From: Micromonospora sp. DSM 45708
GTDB taxonomy: Bacteria; Actinomycetota; Actinomycetes; Mycobacteriales; Micromonosporaceae
NCBI RefSeq assembly: GCF_039566955.1
Contig: NZ_CP154796.1
Span: 3,410,001-3,474,000, forward strand
DNA length: 64,000 bases
Direction: 5' to 3'
How positions within the stretch are numbered: the stretch's first letter is position 1; each line of letters begins with the position of its first letter. This document shows, one piece after another, positions 22,874-31,615 of the stretch. Both the position numbers and the translations under genes were made by a program. Under the pieces are notes generated by a model, which was given only the letters and a program-made list of their open reading frames with translations, had not been told where the DNA came from and ran no database searches.

Positions 22874-23827
22874 TCAGGTCATGTCGTCGTAGCGGCGTTC
22901 GATCGGCGCCGGCGCGGCGACCGGCTCGGGCGCCGAGACCGGGGCGGACGCCTCGATCCGGGCGCCGGTCGGCACCGGCTCGCCCGACAGGTCCAGCGGC
23001 GACACCTCGTCGTCGGCGATGCCGGCGTAGACCTCCCGGCCCCGCCCGCGCCGCTTGTCGTTGAGGAACGCCAACCCGACCGCGCCGAAGTAGAGCGCGG
23101 AGAGGCAGAACGCCAGCGCCGTCATGCCGAACGGGTCGGGCGTCGGCGTGACCACCGCGGAGAACGCGAAGAACACGAAGATCGCCACCCGCCACCAGCT
23201 CAGCAGCCGCTTGGCGCTGGCCAGGCCGACGAAGTTGAGCATCAGCACGATCAGCGGGAACTCGAACGCCACCCCGAACAGCAGGATCAGGTTGGTGACG
23301 AACCCGATGTAGCGGGTGATGTCGAGCGTGGTCGTCACGTCGCCGCCGCCGGAGACGTCGAGCAGGAACTCCAGGCCCTTGGCCGTCACGAAGAACGCCA
23401 GCACCGCGCCGGCCGCGAACAGCGGCGCGGCGAGGGCGGTGAAGAAATAGGCGTAGCGCCGCTCGTGCCGGTGCAGGCCCGGCGCGATGAACGCCCAGAG
23501 CTGGTAGAGCCAGATCGGCGCGGCAATGATCAGGCCGACCCAGAGGGAGACCTTCATCTGCAGCAGGAACAGGTCGGCGGGGCCGAGCTGGACGAAGTTG
23601 CAGTCGCCGTTGATCAGCCGCGCCTTGGGCAGGTCGCAGTAGGGCTTCTGCAACAGGTGCATCACCGGCCCGGAGAGCCAGACGCCGAAGCCGAAGCCGA
23701 ACAGGATCGCCAGTGAGGCCCGGAACAGTCGGTTACGCAGCTCGCGGATGTGCTCGATGAGCGTCATCGAGCCGTCGGCGGCGCGCGCGAACGTGCTCGG
23801 CCCGCGCTTCTTCAACCCGAAGGCCAC
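22874..23827 (-). CDS. tatC: Twin-arginine translocase subunit TatC
   Basis: A 317-residue six-helix membrane protein and the receptor for twin-arginine signal peptides. Recognisable family segments are MTLIEHIRELRNRLFRA in the N-terminal cytoplasmic region, YQLWAFIAPGLHRHERR, FGVAFEFPLIVLML and SAVVTPTPDPFGMTALA. The long hydrophilic C-terminal tail (about 60 residues, rich in Pro, Ala and Glu) is usual for actinomycetes. It starts with GTG and lies 20 bp after tatA, so the two are co-transcribed. Likely clients in this window are the GH5 cellulase and the FAD oxidoreductase. Confidence 0.96.
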   Translation of the reverse strand: MAFGLKKRGPSTFARAADGSMTLIEHIRELRNRLFRASLAILFGFGFGVWLSGPVMHLLQKPYCDLPKARLINGDCNFVQLGPADLFLLQMKVSLWVGLIIAAPIWLYQLWAFIAPGLHRHERRYAYFFTALAAPLFAAGAVLAFFVTAKGLEFLLDVSGGGDVTTTLDITRYIGFVTNLILLFGVAFEFPLIVLMLNFVGLASAKRLLSWWRVAIFVFFAFSAVVTPTPDPFGMTALAFCLSALYFGAVGLAFLNDKRRGRGREVYAGIADDEVSPLDLSGEPVPTGARIEASAPVSAPEPVAAPAPIERRYDDMT

Positions 23828-23847
23828 GGTGATGAGGCCCCTTCGGA

Positions 23848-24171
23848 TCAGTTCTCGCGGACGCGCTGCACCGGGTCGACCGGCGGGGCGACCGGCTGCT
23901 GCGGCTGCGGAGCGTACTGCTGCTGCTGCGGCTGCGCGTACTGCGGCTGGCCCTGGACGGGCTGCTGCGGCGGGAGAGGCTGGTAGGCGGCCTGCGCGTC
24001 GGCCTTCTCGGCCAGGTCACGGTCGTCGTCGTGCAGGCTCTTCGTCTCGGCCTTGATGATCCGCAGCGAACGGCCCAGCGAACGGGCCGCGTCCGGGAGC
24101 CGCTTCGCGCCGAAGAGCAGGATCAGCACGACCACGAGTACGGCGATGTGCCACGGCTTGAGGGCACCCAT
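23848..24171 (-). CDS. tatA: Twin-arginine translocase subunit TatA
   Basis: A 107-residue protein with one N-terminal transmembrane helix (PWHIAVLVVVLILLFGAKRL) followed by the amphipathic helix LPDAARSLGRSLRIIKAET, the diagnostic TatA layout. TatA oligomers form the translocation site. The tail is an unusual low-complexity Gln/Pro/Tyr segment encoded by short CTG/CGG repeats at 23890-23960. GGAG precedes ATG 24171. It is upstream of tatC in the same operon and follows pafC and a coiled-coil gene, as in mycobacteria. Confidence 0.95.
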   Translation of the reverse strand: MGALKPWHIAVLVVVLILLFGAKRLPDAARSLGRSLRIIKAETKSLHDDDRDLAEKADAQAAYQPLPPQQPVQGQPQYAQPQQQQYAPQPQQPVAPPVDPVQRVREN

Positions 24172-24357
24172 GGGAAGCTCCAGTCGCTCTGTGTCGGTGG
24201 TGGGGTGTGTCGCCGCCCATCGTACGTGCGTCGCAGCGGCTTGCCACCCCCGCCGGGTCTGCTGGTGCCGGCCCGGTCGGTGAAGTCTCGGCCAACCCGA
24301 AGTGTCCCGTCAACCACCCGTCACGGCGCATTCGGGATGGGAAACGGCGGGCGTCGA

Positions 24358-24606
24358 TCACTCCCCGCGCTTGGCCTTGATCAACGCGATCCGCTCCTGC
24401 GTGACGGTCGCCCGCTCCTGGAGCGCCTCGGCCCGCGCCTGCAACGCCTCCGCGGTCGAGCGCAGCGACTCCGCGTCGGCCGCCCGGCGCTGCAACGCCA
24501 CCGCCGCGCGGCGCAGCCGGGGCAGCCGGGCCACCACCGGGCGGACCGCCAGCGCCAGCACGACCAGCGCGAACAGCACGACCCCGAGCACGATCCACAT
24601 CACCAC
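24358..24606 (-). CDS. Small single-pass membrane protein with coiled coil
   Basis: An 82-residue protein: one N-terminal transmembrane helix (MWIVLGVVLFALVVLALAV), a basic stop-transfer (RPVVARLPRLRR) and a long Ala/Glu/Arg/Gln helix with heptad-like repeats (ESLRSTAEALQARAEALQERA). I do not know a named family. It lies between pafC and tatA on the same strand, a position often held by small membrane proteins in related genomes. GTG 24606 is 6 nt after TAGGGT (24613-24618), so it may be leaderless. Confidence 0.75.
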   Translation of the reverse strand: MVMWIVLGVVLFALVVLALAVRPVVARLPRLRRAAVALQRRAADAESLRSTAEALQARAEALQERATVTQERIALIKAKRGE

Positions 24607-24612
24607 GCGATC

Positions 24613-24618
24613 ACCCTA
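24613..24618 (-). promoter_or_regulatory. -10 element of the coiled-coil gene
   Basis: TAGGGT, 6 nt before GTG 24606. It overlaps the last codons and stop of pafC (24616-24618). Confidence 0.4.
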
Positions 24619-25626
24619 TCGGGTGACGCCGGTGGCCGCCGGATCGGCGCTGCCGGTCGGGACCGCGTACGCGTCCAGCGCGGCGACCGCCTGGGCGCGG
24701 ACCTGCTCGGCCAGCTCGGCCGGGGCCACCACGGTCGCCTCCGGGCCCAGCCCGAGCACGAACCGGCGGGCCCACCCGAGGTCGGTGACCCGCAGCGACA
24801 CCAGCCACTGCTCGCCGTCGGCCTCAACCCGCTCGCACGGATAGTATTCGGTGATCCACCGCTCGCCCCGACCGATCCGCAACGTGATCAGCGGCAGGTC
24901 GGCCGAGGGCCGGAACACGCCGTCACGCAGATCGTGCGGGCGGGCCTGCGGCGGCACGACGGCCCGCTCCGGCAGCTCGGTGACCGCGTCGATCCGGTCC
25001 GCCCGGAACAGCCGGACCGCCTCGGCGCGGCGGCACCACGCCTCCACGTACGCCCGGCCGCCGACCGACAGCATCCGCAACGGGTCGATGGTGCGCTCGG
25101 TGGTCTCGTCCCGCGCCGGGGTGTAGTAGGTGATCCGCAGCGCCCGGCCCCGCTCGACCGCGGCGCGCAGCTCCCGCACCCGGGCGGTGTCGCCGGGCAG
25201 CAGCACCTCCACCGGCGCGCCGACGAGGTCACCGGCCGCGTTCTCGATCTTGGCGAGGGCCCGCTCCACCGCCTCCCGGTTGGCCACGCCCGGCGTCTCG
25301 GCGAGCATCCGCAGCGCCACCACCAGGGCCAGCGCCTCGTCCGGCGTGAGTCGCAGCGGCCGGTCGATGCCGGCGTCGTAGGTGATGGTCACCCGGTCGC
25401 CGTCGAACGCCATGTCGATCAGGTCACCGGGGCCGTAACCCGGCAGCCCGCACACCCAGAGCAGCTCCAGATCCTCCCGGAGCTGTTTCTCGGTCACGCC
25501 CAGGTCGTGCGCTGCCTCGGCGATCTCGATGCCGGGCCGGGCCAGCAGGTAGGGCACCAGGTTGAGCAGCCGGGCCAACCGGTCGGCCGAGGCGCGGCCG
25601 GCACGGGCCGCCGCCGGCCGGGTCAC
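24616..25626 (-). CDS. pafC: WYL-domain transcriptional activator PafC
   Basis: A 336-residue protein with an N-terminal winged-helix (LARLLNLVPYLLARPGIEIAEAAHDLGVTEKQLREDLELLW), a central WYL domain (LRITYYTPARDETTERTIDPLRM, VEAWCRRAEAVRLFRADRI) and a WCX C-terminal extension. With PafB it forms the activator of the RecA/LexA-independent DNA-damage response in mycobacteria; WYL domains there are thought to sense single-stranded DNA. The GTG start overlaps the pafB stop (GTGA), so the two are made together. Confidence 0.93.
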   Translation of the reverse strand: MTRPAAARAGRASADRLARLLNLVPYLLARPGIEIAEAAHDLGVTEKQLREDLELLWVCGLPGYGPGDLIDMAFDGDRVTITYDAGIDRPLRLTPDEALALVVALRMLAETPGVANREAVERALAKIENAAGDLVGAPVEVLLPGDTARVRELRAAVERGRALRITYYTPARDETTERTIDPLRMLSVGGRAYVEAWCRRAEAVRLFRADRIDAVTELPERAVVPPQARPHDLRDGVFRPSADLPLITLRIGRGERWITEYYPCERVEADGEQWLVSLRVTDLGWARRFVLGLGPEATVVAPAELAEQVRAQAVAALDAYAVPTGSADPAATGVTR

Positions 25627-26621
25627 CGGGCACCCCCGGCCACCGCCAGCTCGTCGTGCCGGACCACGACCTCCTTCAACCGCTGGATGACCGCCTCCCG
25701 CACCTCCGGTGGCTCCAGCACCCGCACGTCCGGGCCGTACCCGACGATCTGCCCGGCCAGGAACTCGGCGTCGGCGTACGGCAGCACCAACCGGTCGCCG
25801 TCCGGCCCGGCGTGGCTCTCCACCGCCCAGCGGCGCAGCCCGGCGGCACGGCCCGGCGCGACCAGCACGGTCGCCCGGCCGGTGCGCTCCGCCGGCCCCG
25901 ACCAGCGGGCCACGTGGCTGATCAGGTCCACCCCGGCGGGCGGCTGGTAGGCCCCCGGCTCACCGGCCGCCCGGACCGCGCCGACGACCCGCGAGAGCCG
26001 GAAGCAGCGGGTCGCCGCCCGGTCCAGGTCGTGACCGACCACGTACCACCGGCCGCGCCAGCAGACCACGCCCCACGGCTGCACCCGGCGGCGGGTCGGC
26101 GCGTCCCGGTCCGGCACCCGGTAGTCGAAGGCGACCTCCCGCCGGTCCCGCGCGGCGGCGGTCAGTGGGGCGAACGCCGGGTCGACCGTCACCATCGGCT
26201 CCAGACCCAGGGTCGCCTGCGGGTCCACGTCGATGCCGGCGGCGCGCAGCTTCGCCAACCCCGACGACGCGGCGGCGGCCAGGCCGGCGTGCTGCCACAG
26301 CCGGGCCGCGATGCCCACCGCCGCGGCCTCGTCCGGTTCGAGCGGAATGTCGGGCAGCGCGTACTCCCGGTGGGCGATCCGGTAGCCCGGCTCGGCGTCG
26401 AACACGCTGGCCGTGCCCGTCTCCAGCGGCACGCCCAGCTCCCGCAGCTCGGCCTTGTCCCGCTCGAACTTGCGCTGGAACGCCTCGTGGTCCTTGGCGT
26501 CGTCCGGGTCGTGCTCGTAGCCGGGCACGGTCGCGGCGATCTGGGCGGCGGTCAGGAAACGCCGCGTCGACAACAGGCAGATCACCAGGTTGACCAGGCG
26601 TTCGGTACGGGTCCGGGACAC
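25623..26621 (-). CDS. pafB: WYL-domain transcriptional activator PafB
   Basis: A 332-residue partner of PafC with the same plan: winged helix at the N-terminus (RLVNLVICLLSTRRFLTAAQIAATV), WYL domain (VAFDYRVPDRDAPTRRRVQPWGV, WYVVGHDLDRAATRCFRLSRV) and WCX domain. I chose GTG 26621 because it gives the conserved start MSRTRTERLVNLV and lies 7 nt after TAGCGT (26629-26634). An 11-bp inverted repeat spans the start codon. The divergent neighbour is a CDF transporter. Confidence 0.93.
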   Translation of the reverse strand: MSRTRTERLVNLVICLLSTRRFLTAAQIAATVPGYEHDPDDAKDHEAFQRKFERDKAELRELGVPLETGTASVFDAEPGYRIAHREYALPDIPLEPDEAAAVGIAARLWQHAGLAAAASSGLAKLRAAGIDVDPQATLGLEPMVTVDPAFAPLTAAARDRREVAFDYRVPDRDAPTRRRVQPWGVVCWRGRWYVVGHDLDRAATRCFRLSRVVGAVRAAGEPGAYQPPAGVDLISHVARWSGPAERTGRATVLVAPGRAAGLRRWAVESHAGPDGDRLVLPYADAEFLAGQIVGYGPDVRVLEPPEVREAVIQRLKEVVVRHDELAVAGGAR

Positions 26622-26631
26622 GTACCGAACG
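26599..26631. promoter_or_regulatory. Inverted repeat across the pafB start
   Basis: CGTTCGGTACG (26599-26609) and its complement (26621-26631) are perfect 11-bp arms with an 11-bp spacer. One arm abuts the -10 element and the other is in the first codons. It could be a protein operator or a small RNA hairpin at the start codon. Confidence 0.45.
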
Positions 26632-26634
26632 CTA
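26629..26634 (-). promoter_or_regulatory. -10 element of pafBC operon
   Basis: TAGCGT, 7 nt before GTG 26621. PafBC-dependent promoters in mycobacteria carry a different motif; I do not see that one here. Confidence 0.45.
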
Positions 26635-26735
26635 GCAGCCCGCGCGTCCGACGCGGGCACCCGCGCGGGCGCGGCGCGCGGTCACCACCCGAGCGGACCC
26701 GTCCGCCTCGCCGGGCGGCCCGTCCGGACCAGCCA

Positions 26736-26741
26736 TAGGGT
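26736..26741 (+). promoter_or_regulatory. -10 element of CDF transporter gene
   Basis: TAGGGT, 6 nt before ATG 26748; no ribosome site other than a weak GAG. Confidence 0.45.
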
Positions 26742-26747
26742 GAGCCC

Positions 26748-27737
26748 ATGGCGGAACCGGAAGTCAAGACCGAGAGCGTCGGCACCGTCGTGGTGGCCGG
26801 CGCGGCGAACCTCGCCATCGCCATCGCCAAGCTGGTCGCGGGCCTGCTCTCCGGCTCCGCGGCGATGCTCTCCGAAGCCGCCCACTCGGTCGCCGACACC
26901 ACCACCGAGGTGCTGCTCTACCTCGCGCTGCGCCGCGGCGCACGGCCCGCCGACCCCCGGCACCCGTTCGGGTACGGCAAGGAGAGCTACGTCTGGGCGT
27001 TCCTCGCCGCGCTGTTCACGTTCGTGGCCGGCGCCGGCTTCGCCATCACCCACGGCGTCACCACGATCCTCGTGCACGAACACACCGGCGACTACCTCGT
27101 CGCGTACGTCGTGCTGGCGATCTCGTTCGCCATCGAGTCGGTGTCGCTGGCCCGCGCCGTGCGGCAGGTGCGCGGCGAGTCCCGGCGCTGGCGCACCACC
27201 CCCCGCCGCTACCTGCGACTCACCGCCGACACCACGGTCAAGGCCGTCTTCCTGGAGGACAGCGCCGCGCTGATCGGCCTGCTCATCGCCGCCGCCGGAC
27301 TCACCCTGTCGCACCTCACCGGCGACGAGCTCTACGACGGCGTCGCCTCCATCCTCATCGGCGTGCTGCTGCTGGTGGTCGCCGCGATCCTGGCCCACAG
27401 CAACATCTCGCTGCTGGTCGGCCGCGCCGTGTCCGAGCGCACGCACCGGCAGATCGAACAGGAGCTGGCCGCGCTGCCGACGGTGGACCGGATAGACACC
27501 CTGATGACCATGTTCCTCGGCCCCGAGGACATCCTGGTCGCCGCCAAGGTCGACTTCCGCGACGACGCCACCGGCGCCGAGATCGAGACCGCCGCCGACG
27601 AGGCGGAACGCAGGCTCACCGGACGGTTCCCGGAGATCGCCTACGTCTTCCTCGACCCGACCCGGTCCCGCGCCACCGGCCGGCGTGCCCGGACCACCCA
27701 GGACGAGCCCAATCGACCGGTCGACCAGGAGGCCTGA
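26748..27737 (+). CDS. Cation diffusion facilitator (CDF) metal transporter
   Basis: A 329-residue CDF protein with about six helices. Metal ligands are visible in TM2 (SEAAHSVADTTTEV) and TM5 (EDSAALIGLLIAA), and a HPFGYGKESY loop follows TM2. The cytosolic ferredoxin-like C-terminal domain (TVDRIDTLMTMFLGPEDILVAAKV, then PEIAYVFLDP) is typical of the family. It should export Zn, Mn, Fe or Co by proton antiport; the HxxxD/ExxxD pattern does not fix the metal. It lies divergent from pafB inside the paf cluster and directly precedes the DUF3866 gene. Confidence 0.9.
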   Translation: MAEPEVKTESVGTVVVAGAANLAIAIAKLVAGLLSGSAAMLSEAAHSVADTTTEVLLYLALRRGARPADPRHPFGYGKESYVWAFLAALFTFVAGAGFAITHGVTTILVHEHTGDYLVAYVVLAISFAIESVSLARAVRQVRGESRRWRTTPRRYLRLTADTTVKAVFLEDSAALIGLLIAAAGLTLSHLTGDELYDGVASILIGVLLLVVAAILAHSNISLLVGRAVSERTHRQIEQELAALPTVDRIDTLMTMFLGPEDILVAAKVDFRDDATGAEIETAADEAERRLTGRFPEIAYVFLDPTRSRATGRRARTTQDEPNRPVDQEA

Positions 27738-27768
27738 CCCGGCCGTCGCCCGCCCGCCCGCCGGCCGA

Positions 27769-27774
27769 TAGGTT
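27769..27774 (+). promoter_or_regulatory. -10 element of the DUF3866 gene
   Basis: TAGGTT, 7 nt before ATG 27782, with no ribosome site. Confidence 0.45.
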
Positions 27775-27781
27775 GCCGGTC

Positions 27782-28867
27782 ATGGTGCGATGGCGGTCCG
27801 GCACGGTCACGACGGTACGACGACGATGGGCCGGCGCCGTGGAACTCGACGTCGACCTGCCCGACGGCGCCCGGATGCGCGCCCTGGCCTACCCGGCGCT
27901 GGTCGGCGACCCGGAGCCCGGCGACCGCGTGCTGCTCAACGCCGGCGCCCTGCTGATGGGCCTCGGCACCGGCGGGTACGCCCTGGTCGTCGCGCTGCCC
28001 GACCGGCTGCCCGCCGACCCGCCCCGGCCCGGCGACAGCCGCGACGCCGGGCACCTGGTCAAGGCCCGCTACACGCCGCTGCAACCGATCCTGCTCGGCG
28101 TGGACGAGGAAGCCTCGCCGCACCACGCCCGGCTGGCCGCCGCCGAATCCGTCGACGGCATGCCGGTGGTCACCGCCGACCTGCACTCCGCCCTGCCGGC
28201 GATCCTGGCCGGCGTGCACGCCGACGCCCCGCACGCCCGGGTCGCGTACCTGCTCACCGACGGTGGCGCGCTGCCCGCCTGGTTCTCCCGCACCCTCGCC
28301 GGGCTCGCCGGCCACCTCGCCGGCACCGTCAGCGTGGGCCAGGCGTTCGGCGGCGACCTGGAGGCCAGCACACTGCACAGCGGCCTGCTCGCCGCCCGGC
28401 ACGTGCTCCACGCCGACCTGGCGATCGTCGCCCAGGGGCCGGGCAACCTGGGCACCGGCACCCGATGGGGCTTCTCCGGCGTGGCCGTCGGCGAAGCCGT
28501 CAACGCGGTCGCCACGCTGGGCGGACGCCCGGTCGGCGCGCTGCGCATCTCCGACGCCGACCCCCGCCCCCGGCACCGCGGCGTCTCCCACCACAGCCTC
28601 ACCGCGTACGGCCGGGTCGCGCTGGCCACCGCGGAGCTGGTCGTGCCGGACGGCCTCGACCCGGAACTGGCCGCGGTCGTGACGACGGCGCTGGCCCCGC
28701 TCGCGGACCGGCACCGCGTCGTCACCGTGCCCACCGACGGCCTCGACGCGGCGCTGCGCGCCAGCCCGGTCGGGCTGTCGACGATGGGCCGGGGCCTCGA
28801 CGCCGACCACGCCTACTTCCTGGCCTCGGCCGCCGCCGGCCGGTACGCCGCCGGCCTGCTCCACTGA
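27782..28867 (+). CDS. DUF3866 family protein
   Basis: A 361-residue protein that resembles DUF3866, a conserved actinobacterial family of unknown function. Recognisable segments: VKARYTPLQPILLGVDEEASPHH, the central HADLAIVAQGPGNLGTGTRWGFSGVAVGEAVNA, and GALRISDADPRPRHRGVSHHS. The glycine-rich GPGNLGTGTRWGFSG could be a nucleotide or cofactor loop. There is no signal peptide or membrane helix. It is often found near pafA in actinomycetes, but no function follows from that. The start is leaderless (7 nt after TAGGTT). Confidence 0.8.
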   Translation: MVRWRSGTVTTVRRRWAGAVELDVDLPDGARMRALAYPALVGDPEPGDRVLLNAGALLMGLGTGGYALVVALPDRLPADPPRPGDSRDAGHLVKARYTPLQPILLGVDEEASPHHARLAAAESVDGMPVVTADLHSALPAILAGVHADAPHARVAYLLTDGGALPAWFSRTLAGLAGHLAGTVSVGQAFGGDLEASTLHSGLLAARHVLHADLAIVAQGPGNLGTGTRWGFSGVAVGEAVNAVATLGGRPVGALRISDADPRPRHRGVSHHSLTAYGRVALATAELVVPDGLDPELAAVVTTALAPLADRHRVVTVPTDGLDAALRASPVGLSTMGRGLDADHAYFLASAAAGRYAAGLLH

Positions 28868-28891
28868 GCCACCCTCGCCGGCCCGACCCCG

Positions 28892-28933
28892 GCCGAAGGG
28901 CCCGGCCTCAGCGCCGAAGGGCCCGGCCTCAGC
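28892..28933. repeat. Tandem 21-bp duplication at a gene end
   Basis: GCCGAAGGGCCCGGCCTCAGC occurs twice head-to-tail (28892-28912 and 28913-28933). The second copy contains the stop codon of the small membrane protein gene on the minus strand. Confidence 0.75.
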
Positions 28934-29153
28934 CGAAGTAGAGGATCAGCCCCACCCAGGCCACCACGATCAGCACCAGCGCCGCCGCCAGCACCCACGT
29001 CGGCACCTTGTGGTCACCGCGACGGTTGCGCTCGATCTCGGTGCGGATCTTCTCCCGCCGCCGGTCGATCCAGTTGAGCTTCTCGGCGCCGCCGGCCCGC
29101 GCGCGGCCGGAGGTCTGGCCGCGCTCGCGGCCCTGCGGTTCGGAAGTGTCCAT
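28929..29153 (-). CDS. Small C-tail-anchored membrane protein
   Basis: A 74-residue protein with a polar, charged N-terminus (LNWIDRRREKIRTEIERNRR) and one C-terminal transmembrane helix (VPTWVLAAALVLIVVAWVGL) ending two residues later. I cannot name the family. It lies between pafA and the convergent DUF3866 gene, transcribed with the paf direction. TAGGCT (29163-29168) is 9 nt upstream of ATG 29153. Its 3' end coincides with a tandem DNA duplication. Confidence 0.75.
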   Translation of the reverse strand: MDTSEPQGRERGQTSGRARAGGAEKLNWIDRRREKIRTEIERNRRGDHKVPTWVLAAALVLIVVAWVGLILYFG

Positions 29154-29213
29154 GGCGACGCCAGCCTACCGGGGCCGCGGCGGCCGGCGCGCAGGCACCG
29201 GCCGCCGTCGGCC

Positions 29214-30572
29214 TCACATGCTGGCGATCAGCCGCTCCACCCGCTCGTCGTACGCCCGGAACGGGTCCTTGCACAGCACCGTGCGCTGCGCCTGGTCGTT
29301 CAGCTTCAGGTGCACCCAGTCGACGGTGAAGTCACGCCGCTTCTCCTGCGCGTGCCGGATGAACTCTCCACGCAGCCGCGCCCGGGTGGTCTGCGGCGGC
29401 GTCTCCTTCGCCTCGAAGATCTCCGGGTCGTTGGCCACCCGGTCTACCTCGCCCCGACGCTCCAACAACCCGTACAGCCCCCGACCACGACGCAGGTCGT
29501 GATAGGCCAGATCCATCTGCGCCACCCGCGGATGCGACAGCGGCAGGTCGTGCTTGCGCTGGTAACGCTCGATCAGCTTGAGCTTGCTCACCCAGTCGAT
29601 CTCGCGTGCCACCGGGTCCAGGTCACCGGTCTCCACCGCCCGCAGCACCCGCGCCCACAGGTCCACCACCCGCTTCGCGGTCTGGTCACCGCCCCGGCGC
29701 TCCACGAACTCCGTCGCCTTCGCCAGGTATTCCTGCTGGATCTCCAGGGCCGAGACCTCCTTGCCGGAGGACAGCCGGACCTTGCGCCGGCCGGTGATGT
29801 CGTGCGACACCTCCCGGATGGCCCGGATCGGGTTCTCCAGCGTCAGGTCCCGCATCACCACGCCGGCCTCGATCATCCGCAGCACGATGTCGGCCGTGCC
29901 GACCTTCAACAGCGTGGTGACCTCGTTCATGTTGGAGTCGCCGACGATCACGTGCAGCCGGCGGTAGCGCTCCGCGTCCGCGTGCGGCTCGTCGCGGGTG
30001 TTGATGATCGGCCGGCTCCGGGTGGTCGCCGAGGAGACACCCTCCCAGATGTGCTCCGCCCGCTGCGACAGGCAGTAGACCGCGCCGCGCGGCGTCTGCA
30101 ACACCTTGCCCGCACCGCAGATCAACTGCCGGGTGACCAGGAACGGGATCAGCACGTCGGCCAGCCGGCCGAACTCCCCGTGCCGGGACACCAGGTAGTT
30201 CTCGTGGCAGCCGTACGAGTTGCCGGCCGAGTCGGTGTTGTTCTTGAACAGGTAGATCTCGCCCGCGATGCCCTCGTCGTGCAGCCGCTTCTCCGCGTCG
30301 ACGAGCAGCCCCTCCAGGATCCGCTCGCCGGCCCGGTCGTGCGCCACCAGATCGGTCACCGAGTCGCACTCCGGCGTCGCGTATTCCGGATGTGAGCCCA
30401 CGTCCAGATAGAGGCGAGCCCCGTTACGCAGGAAAACGTTGCTCGACCGGCCCCACGACACCACCCGCCGGAACAGGTACCGCGCGACCTCGTCGGGGGA
30501 AAGCCGGCGCTGCCCGCGATAGGTGCAGGTGACGCCGTACTCGGTCTCGAGGCCGAAGATTCGCCGCTCCAT
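29214..30572 (-). CDS. pafA: Pup-protein ligase PafA
   Basis: A 452-residue carboxylate-amine ligase. The N-terminal FGLETEYG binds Mg-ATP, and [16 protein letters not shown] carries the catalytic Asp57. Further family motifs: [47 protein letters not shown] and the C-terminal [15 protein letters not shown]. It activates the C-terminal Glu of Pup and joins it to lysines of target proteins. The length is normal. ATG 30572 lies 6 nt after TAATGT (30579-30584), so it has its own leaderless promoter. A strong hairpin separates it from prcA. Confidence 0.97.
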   Translation of the reverse strand: MERRIFGLETEYGVTCTYRGQRRLSPDEVARYLFRRVVSWGRSSNVFLRNGARLYLDVGSHPEYATPECDSVTDLVAHDRAGERILEGLLVDAEKRLHDEGIAGEIYLFKNNTDSAGNSYGCHENYLVSRHGEFGRLADVLIPFLVTRQLICGAGKVLQTPRGAVYCLSQRAEHIWEGVSSATTRSRPIINTRDEPHADAERYRRLHVIVGDSNMNEVTTLLKVGTADIVLRMIEAGVVMRDLTLENPIRAIREVSHDITGRRKVRLSSGKEVSALEIQQEYLAKATEFVERRGGDQTAKRVVDLWARVLRAVETGDLDPVAREIDWVSKLKLIERYQRKHDLPLSHPRVAQMDLAYHDLRRGRGLYGLLERRGEVDRVANDPEIFEAKETPPQTTRARLRGEFIRHAQEKRRDFTVDWVHLKLNDQAQRTVLCKDPFRAYDERVERLIASM

Positions 30573-30578
30573 GATGAG

Positions 30579-30584
30579 ACATTA
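30579..30584 (-). promoter_or_regulatory. -10 element of pafA
   Basis: TAATGT, 6 nt before ATG 30572; supports expression independent of the proteasome operon. Confidence 0.5.
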
Positions 30585-30673
30585 GCCGCCCGGAGCCCTC
30601 GATGGGCAGCGCCCACGTTCAGCGGCCTACGCCGAAGCCGCCCGATCGGCGGGACACCGGCGCCGGACACCAG

Positions 30674-30708
30674 CGGGCCCCGCCACTTCGCGGAAGTGGC
30701 GGGGCCCG
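30674..30708 (-). terminator. Terminator of the proteasome operon
   Basis: Perfect 16-bp arms (30674-30689 and 30693-30708) with a 3-nt loop, 11 bp past the prcA stop. The inner GCCACTTC/GAAGTGGC core matches other intergenic palindromes in the window. Confidence 0.85.
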
Positions 30709-30718
30709 GAAACAGGTG

Positions 30719-31552
30719 TCACTCGCCGGGCTCGTCCTCCCGGTGGCCCTCCAGGTCGGCCGAGCCCGCCGACGTGGTCGGCTTCCTCGCCTCCTCCGTC
30801 GGCACCGTCGGGGTCTTCGCCCGGCCCGGCGCCGGCGCGACGTCCCCCTCCGCGTCGCCGTCCAGCAACGCGGTCAGCGCCGCACCGGTGATCCGCCGGA
30901 ACGTACGGCCCACCCGGCGCCGGTCCAGGACCGCCACCTCCAACTGGTTCGCCGCGATCGTCCGGGCCGCCCCGCCCTCACCGCCGACGCTGCTCAGCGC
31001 CTTCATCGCGGCGCGTACCGCCTCCGACAGCGACATCTCCGGCCGGTGCTCGTTCTTCAGCACACCGGCGATCGCCTCGGACTGGCCGCCCATCGCCATC
31101 CGGCCCGGCTCGTCGTTGACCGAGCCGTCGTAGGTCACCCGGTAGAGCGAGTCGTCGTCCGGCGACGCGGCCACCTCGGCCACGCAGATCTCCACCTCGA
31201 ACGGCTTCGACTGCTCGGTGAAGATGGCTCCCAGCGTCTGCGCGTACGCGTTCGCCAGCGCCAGCCCGGTCACGTCCCGCCGGTCGTAGCTCAGGCCGTT
31301 GAGGTCGGCCATCCGCACCCCGGCACGCCGCAGGTTCTCGAACTCGTTGTACCGGCCGACCGCGGCGAAGCCGATCCGGTCGTAGATCTCGCTGACCTTG
31401 TGCAGCGTGCTGGACAGGTTCTCGGCGACGAAGAGCACCCCGCCGGCGTAGCTCAGGACCACCGCGCTGCGGCCCCGGGCGATGCCCTTGCGGGCCAGCT
31501 CGGAGCGGTCGCGCATGATCTGCTCGGGCGAGGCGTAGAACTGCATGGCCAC
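30719..31552 (-). CDS. prcA: Proteasome alpha subunit PrcA
   Basis: A 277-residue alpha-type subunit. The N-terminus [27 protein letters not shown] is the H0/gating region; [17 protein letters not shown] and [20 protein letters not shown] complete the fold. It forms the outer rings of the 20S core and docks the Arc ATPase. About 45 disordered residues, rich in Pro, Thr and Glu, follow the fold at the C-terminus. GTG 31552 and ATG 31546 are both possible; AAGGAG lies about 10 nt before the former. It is 64 bp downstream of prcB in one operon. Confidence 0.96.
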   Translation of the reverse strand: MAMQFYASPEQIMRDRSELARKGIARGRSAVVLSYAGGVLFVAENLSSTLHKVSEIYDRIGFAAVGRYNEFENLRRAGVRMADLNGLSYDRRDVTGLALANAYAQTLGAIFTEQSKPFEVEICVAEVAASPDDDSLYRVTYDGSVNDEPGRMAMGGQSEAIAGVLKNEHRPEMSLSEAVRAAMKALSSVGGEGGAARTIAANQLEVAVLDRRRVGRTFRRITGAALTALLDGDAEGDVAPAPGRAKTPTVPTEEARKPTTSAGSADLEGHREDEPGE

Positions 31553-31615
31553 GGCGGCGGTTCTCCTTCGTACCTGTGGTGCGGGACTGCTGACTCGGTG
31601 GACGTGCGAGCGGGG

